From contig CM037462.1 in assembly GCA_021014325.1 (NCBI GenBank), positions 9,158,501 through 9,222,500 of the forward strand: a stretch of DNA of 64,000 nt, written 5' to 3'. How positions within the stretch are numbered: position 1 is the stretch's first letter; each line of letters begins with the position of its first letter. The stretch is from Plazaster borealis (taxonomy: Eukaryota > Echinodermata > Asteroidea > Forcipulatida > Labidiasteridae). Of the stretch, positions 59,701 to 64,000 are shown in pieces. Below the pieces are notes generated by a model that was not told the origin of the DNA, ran no database searches, and was given only the letters and a program-made list of their open reading frames with translations. A program made the position numbers and the translations under genes.

Positions 59701-60852
59701 GACGACCCATGTGGCTTGTGGTGGCTGAGCGTTTCAGATCAACAGACTCAAGTGCTGGTATTTCTGATCAGCAGAGTGGGGGTTCGAGTCCTGGTCGTTG
59801 CTCGTGTGTCCTTGTGCAAGAAACTTAACCATAATTGCTTTGTTCTTCTGGTGGGACATAAAGCCGTATAGGTCTCGTGTACTAGGATTGGTAGTGCATA
59901 CAAAAGAACCCAGAACACTTATCTTGGAAGAGTAAGGGCCATGTCACACGAGGCAATTTACAGGCAACCAGTTCCAGGCAATCTCCAAGAAGAAAAGGCA
60001 CACACATTCGAAAGTTCACATATTTTTTCTCACATATTTTTTCTTGGGGATCGTAGGACATTGTTTGAAAAATTACTCATGTGCTACCAAAGTGATCCTG
60101 TAGCATACACTGCAGTTGGTTGCCTCCAAGTTGCCTGAAAAAGTTGCCCCGTGTGACAAGGCCCTGGTTAACCCCAGTGCTTCTGGTTCACATAGCAATC
60201 ACCCTTGCTTACACGTTTCCCTCGGACTTGCGAGCTACAGTGATTAAGCTCACTTATAAGGCATCCTTGGTTTCACTACCAGTAAAATATATAATAATAA
60301 TAATAAATTAAGCGAATGAATTTCAGTAACGATTTGTACACTGCAAACCTCAAGTATAATGTATATATACATATATATATAATGAGTAGGGTAGATGACC
60401 TTAGCTTTCGATCCAGACCGGACCTTCTTCAGAGGCATACAACAAGTACAAACAAATACATATCCATTTATAGAAAAAGAGAGGGGAAAGGGATTAAGGG
60501 AAGGATCCAGAAAGAAGCGGGGAAAAAAAATCTACCAACATGCTACTATTTTCCTGAAACTGTTTGCGGGTGATGTTCAGCGTTACGTGTGCGAATTTCA
60601 AAATACTGAAGACTGCGAGTTTGTCTTTTCATTTATGTACAATAAGATATGTACATTTATTCATTTATTCATGTATTCATTTATTCATCAGAGTGTTTCA
60701 TCGCGCAATGTATTAAACATCTGATCAACTGCGAGGAGATCTGCGGAGGTGACAGCGAACCCTGCCTTTCTCTTTGCAGAGCCAAAAAGTCCGACTGCGC
60801 CATCAACTGCCTACAAAGGGAACAGCAAAACAACGACATCATGAGCAAATGA
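35712..60852 (+). CDS. Five-coding-exon gene for a secreted eight-cysteine peptide precursor (spliced span)
   Basis: Coding exons 35712-35778, 49711-49755, 51201-51233, 57006-57050 and 60692-60852 join into one 116-residue frame with no internal stop. All four introns (about 13.9, 1.4, 5.8 and 3.6 kb) are phase 1, have GT-AG ends, and mostly near-consensus sites. Layout: hydrophobic signal peptide (about residues 1-25), short pro-segment ending in a furin-type RAKR (34-37), linker 38-64, and a domain with cysteines at 65, 70, 77, 81, 88, 92, 99 and 103, then a polar tail ending MSK. I infer a secreted, proteolytically matured peptide: hormone, defence peptide or other extracellular factor. 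The family is not recognised. The middle three exons are 45, 33 and 45 bases, multiples of three, so each could be skipped without a frameshift. The model rests on sequence alone; transcript data would settle it. Confidence 0.7.
35933..36647. mobile_element. Fold-back element interrupted in its left arm
   Basis: The left AAAGAGGGGCTCAAAGG, then AAATTCAGTTTTGCGATCC after the insert, pairs with the right GGATCACAAACTGAATTT and GTAGCCCCTCTTT. Inverted ends run about 80 bases once the 230-bp insert is discounted. Confidence 0.7.
35950..36183. mobile_element. 230-bp GGTGTTA element with TA duplication
   Basis: Ends CACTGTAAAAACTGGGGTG and CACCCCAGTTTTTGCAGTG, TA at 35950-35951 and 36182-36183. 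It sits in the arm of another element whose mirror arm lacks it. The interior repeats GGTGTTAA and its inverse. Confidence 0.85.
36644..37022 (-). mobile_element. TTAA MITE with GGCTTCA hairpin
   Basis: TTAA at 36644-36647 and 37019-37022. Right end AAAAGTATACCCTGCCT inverse to the left end of the 17970 copy. Centre GAGAAAGGCTTCAGTCATGAAGCC hairpin continuing to TTTCTC. Confidence 0.8.
37735..37900 (-). mobile_element. Second-type tRNA SINE fragment
   Basis: Minus-strand TTGGCTCAGTGGTTTC, then GGTTCGAATCCCACC and GTGGATTGGGTTTTACGGCC, matching the 23078 and 54785 copies. Confidence 0.65.
38325..38872. mobile_element. GGGCCC element split by a MITE
   Basis: Body ACAATTGTGCTCACCAGAAT through GCAGAAATTTG, then the MITE, then CAATATTTTCCTG and CAGCTCCATTGGGCCCA. 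The continuous version is at 19550-19611. Confidence 0.75.
38466..38839 (-). mobile_element. TTAA hairpin MITE, copy E, nested
   Basis: TTAA at 38466-38469 and 38836-38839. Both ends read AGGCATCGTACACGTTTGG, so this copy has the best-matched ends. Centre CTTCTTGCAAGAAG. Confidence 0.9.
39089..39400 (+). mobile_element. tRNA-Leu-type SINE with duplicated start
   Basis: GTGGCGTGTCGTGGCCGAG is repeated before the A box; then GCTCTGGTGTTTCTGATCAG, GGGTTCGAGTCCCC and the body, ending in TAATAATAACAG. Confidence 0.8.
39410..40770. other. Intron DNA, low complexity, no gene
   Basis: Includes a 14-base G-run (40007-40020). Nothing else is supported. Confidence 0.4.
40770..41340. repeat. Diverged direct repeat
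   Basis: GTATCTAAAAACCTCC plus an AAAGGTxTGxxAxATAGGAC block near 40775-40850 recurs near 41260-41335. Confidence 0.5.
42012..42095. repeat. 42-bp tandem duplication
   Basis: TCTCCCGAATTCCGAAAT at 42012 recurs as TCTACCGAATTCCGAAAT at 42054, each followed by ACTCCGCGGCAGT. Confidence 0.85.
42146..42183. repeat. ATGGTGTTACCGCAAACCC repeat, uninterrupted copy
   Basis: Matches the sequence flanking the TA element at 10477-11183 and acts as its empty site. Confidence 0.6.
42190..43110. other. Intron DNA without features
   Basis: No gene or repeat recognised apart from a G-run near 42575. Confidence 0.35.
43330..43478 (+). repeat. Probable LINE 3' end with TTGAATC tail
   Basis: ATCATGACAATAAATATTTT is followed by TTGAATC repeated about three times. 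A terminal heptamer repeat after an AATAAA is typical of LINE tails. No coding part is seen. Confidence 0.45.
43540..43735 (+). repeat. GAGCTCCGTTTTGT family, second copy
   Basis: Inverse of 948-1165; shares GCGAGAGCTCCGTTTTGTAC and GAAGTGTAGCTAGTTT. Confidence 0.6.
44070..44180. mobile_element. CGGCTACGGCTATGGC fold-back element
   Basis: Left GTGTCTGAATCAAGCGGCTT with CTACGGCTATGGC, right GGCCATAGCCACTG and ATTCGGACAC inverted. A second copy is at 48075-48195. Confidence 0.65.
44200..46370. other. Intron DNA without recognisable genes
   Basis: AT-rich; only short unsupported frames. Confidence 0.35.
46378..46613. mobile_element. piggyBac-like non-autonomous element
   Basis: TTAA at 46378-46381 and 46610-46613 with ends CCCTTTCACGC and GCATGAAAGGG (228 bp). 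TTAA plus CCCTTT ends is the classical piggyBac signature. No open frame for a transposase. Confidence 0.7.
47902..48021. mobile_element. TTTTGAGATATGGTGG fold-back, second copy
   Basis: CATTTTGAGATATGGTGGAC and the inverse GTCCACCATTTCTCAAAAAG bound it; compare 6297-6411. Confidence 0.65.
48075..48195. mobile_element. CGGCTACGGCTATGGC element, second copy
   Basis: Shares GACTTCGGCTACGGCTATGG and inverse GCCGTAGCCACTGC with 44070-44180. Confidence 0.6.
48203..48222. repeat. Solo end of the GACTGTGCAAG element
   Basis: CAGACTGCGCAAGTCTCGCG matches one end of the TA elements; no partner end is nearby. Confidence 0.4.
48878..48957. repeat. ATA microsatellite plus TTATATTGCGCAA repeat
   Basis: ATAATAATA run followed by TTTATATTGCGCAATATCC and GGTGCTCAAAGCGCATG. 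Confidence 0.6.
49036..49397 (+). mobile_element. TTAA hairpin MITE, copy F
   Basis: TTAA at 49036-49039 and 49394-49397, in the largest coding intron. Ends AGGCCTGACCACGTTTGG and CCAAACGTGTACGATATCT. Central palindrome intact. Confidence 0.85.
49711..49755 (+). CDS. Coding exon 2: signal cleavage site and pro-segment with furin site
   Basis: A 45-base exon, phase 1 at both ends, between a very strong acceptor (a long C/T tract, then CTCCAG) and a perfect donor (GAT|GTAAGT). It encodes A-N-A-L-A-F-Q-G-S-Q-D-R-A-K-R (residues 23-37). RAKR fits the furin rule R-X-K/R-R, so the mature chain should start at Leu38. It lies 313 bases after a TTAA hairpin MITE and about 100 bases before a poly-A tract. 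It is too short to be found as an open reading frame; splice sites and frame continuity identify it. Confidence 0.65.
49859..49880. repeat. 22-base poly-A tract
   Basis: Just downstream of coding exon 2. G-runs also occur near 49441 and 50360. Confidence 0.8.
50826..50930. repeat. AATGCGCA/GTGCTCAAGGCGC repeat
   Basis: TAATAATAACAACAG start, TTATAATGCGCACAAATCC and GAGTGCTCAAGGCGCC, matching 48878 and 13338. Confidence 0.5.
51201..51233 (+). CDS. Coding exon 3: 33-base microexon at the mature N-terminus
   Basis: Acceptor TTTCGTTTCACAG and donor GAAG|GTAAGT are both near-perfect. Phase 1 at both ends; it encodes L-F-W-V-D-K-K-S-V-N-E (residues 38-48). The aromatic LFWVD follows immediately after the RAKR cleavage site. 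Lys-Lys at 43-44 could be a second processing site, which would free a very short peptide. A TTAA MITE begins about 30 bases past the donor, so the intron took an insertion very near the splice site without loss of the GTAAGT. Confidence 0.65.
51264..51641 (+). mobile_element. TTAA hairpin MITE, copy G, beside a splice donor
   Basis: Begins AGGCACTGAACACGTTTGG; left flank is TTAG (51264-51267), right TTAA (51638-51641). It lies 30 bases from the donor of coding exon 3. Central palindrome nearly intact. Confidence 0.85.
51987..52990. mobile_element. 1000-bp element with 41-base inverted ends
   Basis: Left end GGTTTTCTCGGTCAAATTCG and right inverse are alike over about 41 bases with one mismatch, flanked by TA. 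The interior is dotted with CATTCAA, AATTCG and CGAATT words in both orientations. No transposase frame. Confidence 0.8.
53141..53368. mobile_element. GGGTCA motif-array element, worn right end
   Basis: Left CACTCTAAAAATTTCTGGGTC after TA; the right end is near AGCACAG-TA. The interior repeats GGGTCA, GACCCGG and TGACCCAG. Confidence 0.65.
53508..53690 (+). repeat. CTTTCTCGTGACA family, half copy
   Basis: CTCTTTCTCGTGACATACTCTG then TCTGACTGTGTG, with a partial duplication of the TGACTGTGTG-CAAATTCCA-TACTTG part. Confidence 0.55.
54048..54175 (+). mobile_element. SINE 3' fragment
   Basis: GGTTAACCCTGGTGTTTCTG, GGCTTGCGAGCTGCAGTGAT and GGCATCCTTGGTTTCACTAC, the 3' half of the tRNA-Leu SINE. 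Confidence 0.7.
54785..55072 (-). mobile_element. Second-type tRNA SINE, near complete
   Basis: Minus strand: GTTGGCGTAGTGGTATAATG head, TTCGAATCACGCC, GTGGATTGGGTTTTAGACCC, and an AAATGAAATGAAA tail. Confidence 0.75.
56520..56834 (+). mobile_element. tRNA-Leu-type SINE, complete
   Basis: GTGGTCGAGCTGTTAAGAGC A-box side, CTCTGGTGTTTCTGATCAGC, GGGTTCAAGTCCCGG B box, body, then ATAGTAATAATAGTAATAAT tail. Confidence 0.85.
57006..57050 (+). CDS. Coding exon 4: linker
   Basis: A 45-base exon, phase 1 at both ends, with acceptor TTTTTGTCATTTCACAG and donor GTTG|GTAGGT. It encodes D-T-T-I-R-V-R-A-S-S-A-E-D-I-V (residues 49-63), a cysteine-free polar stretch joining the mature N-terminus to the cysteine domain. 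It has the same length and phase as coding exon 2, though the sequences are not similar. A tRNA-derived SINE ends about 170 bases upstream. Confidence 0.6.
57306..58585. mobile_element. 1276-bp GTTTAGA motif-array element
   Basis: Ends CACTGTAAAAACGGCGTTTA and the inverse with GCTGTTTTTACAGTG, TA at 57306-57307 and 58584-58585. The interior carries many AAACATGTTTA and GTTTAGC words, with two near-identical blocks near 58305-58400 and 58450-58545. No coding frame. Confidence 0.85.
58751..58984. mobile_element. 230-bp GGGTCA element with TA duplication
   Basis: TA at 58751-58752 and 58983-58984; ends CATTCTACAAACTCCTGG and GGTAGTTTTTGAAGTG. Interior GACCCGG, GGGTCA and TGACCCAG. The 124-codon frame over it is a repeat translation. 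Confidence 0.75.
59711..60310 (+). mobile_element. tRNA SINE split by a 229-bp insertion
   Basis: Head with TTTCTGATCAGCAGAGTG and GGGTTCGAGTCCTGG, body to CTTGGAAGAGTAA; the rest resumes at TGGTTAACCCCAGTG and ends in an ATAATAATAA tail. Confidence 0.8.
59936..60164. mobile_element. 229-bp GGCAAC motif-array element inside a SINE
   Basis: Ends GGGCCATGTCACACGAGGC and CCCCGTGTGACAAGGCCC. The interior repeats GGCAA and TTGCC. No clear target duplication is visible. A relative is at 62741-62926. Confidence 0.75.
60692..60852 (+). CDS. Coding exon 5: eight-cysteine domain and stop
   Basis: The acceptor is a run of TTTATTCA repeats ending ATCAG. Using the AG two bases later gives a stop after seven more codons, so this AG fixes the frame. 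It encodes Glu64 to Lys116 and TGA. All eight cysteines lie here, spaced C-x4-C-x6-C-x3-C-x6-C-x3-C-x6-C-x3-C. From Cys70 this is three exact 11-residue repeats of C-x6-C-x3. The G-G-D-S-E-P segment in the middle should break a helix, dividing the domain into two four-cysteine helices. GC content is well above the flanking DNA, as for real coding sequence. Confidence 0.75.
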
Positions 60853-62040
60853 GGACAGCCGACCAATCAGATGGCCATGACATGAACTGGCTGTACAATT
60901 CTGACCAATAGAAATCCGTGACCCAAAACCTCAATGTCTGACCTGACCTTTGACCGGGAATTGATTTTTATTCCATTGTGTTCAGGTGGTTGGGAAATCA
61001 TTCTTCTTGTTAATTTGTTGTATCCCGGCTAAATGTTGAACAGTCCTTGAACAAAATTAATTATTCATTTTCAGGAAGTTACATTTTTGCAAATGTTAAG
61101 GCGTAACCAAAGGGGTGATAACGCCACACCTCAAGATAAAGAGATAAGAGATGCATCTAATAATATTACCAATACTTATATCTAAACGAATAAGCTACAT
61201 TAGTTAATGATTTCAAAAGGATAATTTATTTGATAACAAGCAAGTTTGTTTTAAAGGAAATGATTACCGTCTGACCACATCAGAATCAATTCCCAATTTT
61301 AAGAGGCTTTTATTATAGACTTGAATATTACTTTGAGATAAATATATTTTTCTCCACGTGACGTCCTCGTGGATTTACGCTTGAAGTCTGTTCTTATCTT
61401 AAAATAACATTAATAACAAAAACATAATGTAAATATATGATTGTTGAATAATGCACAGAAAATCAACCTTGTGAAAGTCGGCAGTTTTTAAGTGAATGTT
61501 ATGCAAACAAGATGACCAGGAGTCAACCCTCCACTGTGCTGATTAAAACACAGACCGAAAGTAATATTAGCTTGGTTAGATTCACATTTAATAGAAGCAT
61601 GTGTTGAAACTGCGCCACCATTGCATAGTCAAAGCATGCACATTAACTTTAATAGACAGAGAGTAGTATAGAAACCAAACAACAAAAAGCGGGTCAGAAT
61701 TCTTATGTATATAAACATATCCAAGAGTTTGACGCATCATTAGACCTTATGCACATGACGTCACTTGAGTAGGGCGCCCTCGCGTGGAGATCAAAATGAG
61801 GTTCTTGTTAATATTGACCTATCCTGTGCGCCGCGGGTACAAGTCCGTACGCTTACATTGTTTCATCATCGGTTTATCTCTAAAGATGGCGGCCGGATGA
61901 CGTCAGTGCATCAGGTCTATTGATATGATATTTTTAAAAGTCAACCACTGATTGTACTGTTTAAATCAATGACAAATTCCAGCCGTACAGGTAAAGGCCG
62001 ATACACAAAGCTACTTATGACGTTTAAAACATGATTTGCT
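60853..62040 (+). other. 3' UTR and flank of the peptide gene
   Basis: No further coding sequence is visible. I find no AATAAA soon after the stop. The first common variant, ATTAAA, is at 61542-61547, so a 3' UTR of roughly 700 bases is possible. The true end cannot be read from the sequence. Confidence 0.3.
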
Positions 62041-62200
62041 AAGCACCCTACTTTTCGCACTATTTAAACAAAGTGTGTGTAGTAAAGAAGCTTACATACA
62101 CGTTGCATGTACGATTAAAAATTGTTGCCAATCGATTTCGAAACAGTTTAACTGAACAAATACTGTTGGGTTGGACAGAGGGTAGTTTGGAACTTACGTT

Positions 62201-62384
62201 GAAGCCACTGCGTCGCCATGTTGCCACTCTGCTCGGCGGGCGCACAGCTGTGCTAATACGGCAATTATCTCCAGTGCAATCTTTACAATGTAGAGTGGTA
62301 CAATGGCGACGCGGTGGCTTCACTACTCACTTGGCAATGTAGAGTGGTACAATGGCGACGCGGTGGCTTCACTACCCACTTGGC
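62201..62384. repeat. 49-bp tandem duplication with an inverted copy upstream
   Basis: 62287-62335 and 62336-62384 are identical apart from one base (CACTACTC/CACTACCC). An inverted relative of the AGTGGTACAATGGCGACGCG part is at about 62201-62234. Opposite-strand open frames here are mirror images. Confidence 0.85.
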
Positions 62385-62740
62385 AACTTTGGTAACCCCT
62401 CTGCTCAGTCGGTATGGGGTTATGATTATTAAATGCCATTACTGTTAATTATTTAAATGACTTAATTATAGACTTATTAATTATACAGTAAATCGAAACA
62501 TATTGCTGGAACTTTGCCATTCATAGACGAGAACTACGGGCAAAACTCGGTCAACTAAAACAAATTACTGATATGATCCCAACCCTAGTTGGCCGGTTAC
62601 GTTTCCACACAAGTCAAACCACATTTTTAGTAAACGGCAAAAACTACATTTCTTTCAGTAAGCCATGAATTGTATGCATTTTTGGCTCCCTCACAATGGT
62701 GGAACACTTATTCATTACGTAACTTGCCTCTGTAAAAATT

Positions 62741-62926
62741 TGGGAAATGTCACACGAGGTAATTTGCATAACAATGCAACTCGTTGTATGCAATGATTTG
62801 CACTGCACGCAATGGCGCAAAAAAATTTTTCAAACAGAGTCTGGAAACTGAAATGTGAATTTTGTTTCTTCTTGGCGAGTGCCTGTGACTGGTCGCCTAT
62901 ATAAATACCTCGTGTGAAGTACACTG
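62741..62926. mobile_element. TGTCACACGAGG element, second copy
   Basis: AAATGTCACACGAGGTAATT at the left and ATACCTCGTGTGA at the right, with GCAA/TTGC words inside; compare 59936-60164. Confidence 0.6.
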
Positions 62927-63859
62927 TTGAAGTTACATTTAAGGTAACATTATTGTAACAATAGACAATAACTGCACGAATTATTTATGATTAGATTTAA
63001 ATAAGTGCACTGTTATTCCCAAATCATTATTGACAATGTAAACAAAATCTGACAATGTTTCGTATTCACTGTGAGGGAACACCTTTCTGTTAATCTAAAT
63101 AATATTTATTTCTGAATTAATCCTACAACTAATTAACTACTGGGCTCCTCTGTTGAGATTTGCTCAATTTTAAGGGGATACTTTATGCTCTTTGTTTTAT
63201 TCGCGAAATAAAATTGAGACCAATTGTTAAAAAATTAAAAACAATTTGCCTTTGAAGTTGATGTCAGTTTTAATCGTAATTGATCCCCCTGTTTTACATC
63301 AGTTACTTAAATTAAATACGAATCGTAAGTTGTGTTTTACAATAAAAATTATGCTGTAGCTATTCAAAATGAAATAACATTTCACTGTAGTGTTTTTATT
63401 TTTGTGTTAAGATGTTTCCCTAATTTCCTTCCCAGCTTCAACACAAGCTTATTTGAGTCAATTTAACACACCCTGGGGTCGATTTCACAAAGCATTCAAT
63501 TTTTAGAATGGCTTGTTAATGTTGTCAAAGAGGCTGGTTAGCCTGAACATCTGACGTCACACTTCGAGGCTCGTGAATAACGCCATACCTGCCTTGAGCG
63601 CCTGGCCGGATCCTGTCAGATGTACATTTGACCTCGCATCCATTTTACATGGAGATTCGTTCACCCAAACATGTACACATAATATATTACGGTACATAGT
63701 GAATAAAACAACATAATATGCACGTACAAACATTATGCACACGCTGCATGCAGACGACTGAAAGTGCAAGCTGACAATCACCTCGAACCAATCATGTCAC
63801 AGATATGGAAAGCTTACGTCACTGCACGTTTATCCAATGAAATCAATGTATTCAATGAA

Positions 63860-63935
63860 ATCATTGTAAGACCAGTAAGACCATTGTAAGACCAGTGCCT
63901 GTCTTTATCCTTGCGGATACGGATAAAGACAGGGG
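63860..63935. repeat. Short tandem and hairpin cluster
   Basis: TTGTAAGACCAGT-like units repeat two or three times, followed by a hairpin with arms CCTGTCTTTATCC and GGATAAAGACAGG. Confidence 0.6.
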
Positions 63936-64000
63936 ACCCATCTAGAGGCTGGATAACCATTCACTTCAACTGAAGAACAGTGCAAAATAAATGCAGTATT

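Noticed and set aside
60692..60852. Eclosion-hormone, CHH or trissin family for the cysteine domain
   Set aside because: Those families have six cysteines with other spacings; the match fails.

Overview
This is eukaryotic, AT-rich, repeat-dense, gene-poor DNA. The repeats fit an echinoderm, most likely a sea star: tRNA-Leu-headed SINEs, GGGCCCAATTTCAT-type and TTAA-flanked hairpin MITEs, and motif-array elements ending in CACTGTAAAAA. The species call is inference. I see no bacterial operon, CRISPR array, rRNA or intact functional tRNA.

One gene can be assembled from splice logic. A CCAAT box, a TATA box and an initiator (26342-26393) precede an ATG-free 164-base leader exon ending in a perfect donor (26393-26556). 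Five small plus-strand coding exons follow: 35712-35778, 49711-49755, 51201-51233, 57006-57050 and 60692-60852. Every coding intron is phase 1. They join into one 116-residue frame: a signal peptide, a furin-type RAKR site, an acidic/basic linker, and an eight-cysteine domain with 11-residue periodicity. The cysteines sit almost symmetrically about a Gly-rich turn, which suggests a helical hairpin held by four nested disulfides. I do not recognise the family. This is the best candidate for an undescribed system here: a secreted cysteine-rich peptide or prohormone spread over about 34 kb.

Layout: 1-5.2 kb, hairpin MITEs and a nested fold-back composite. 5.2-13 kb, motif-array elements, SINEs and a 703-bp TA-flanked element. 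14.3-14.6 kb, a CTG/TGT-rich tract. 15.4-17.6 kb, a MITE hosting two insertions, then a ~185-bp satellite rich in YY1-like sites. 18-26 kb, MITEs, SINEs and a decayed LINE 3' end. 26.3-60.9 kb, the peptide gene, its introns packed with MITEs, SINEs, palindromes and GGGTCA-type arrays. 61-64 kb, its 3' flank with small inverted and tandem repeats.

The mobile-element record is informative. Several insertions sit inside other repeats that have an uninterrupted copy elsewhere in the window, which fixes target-site duplications: TTAA for the commonest MITE, TA for the CACTGTAAAAA and GACTGTGCAAG groups, and about 10 bp for a Mutator-like element. Several groups share their ends but carry different interiors.
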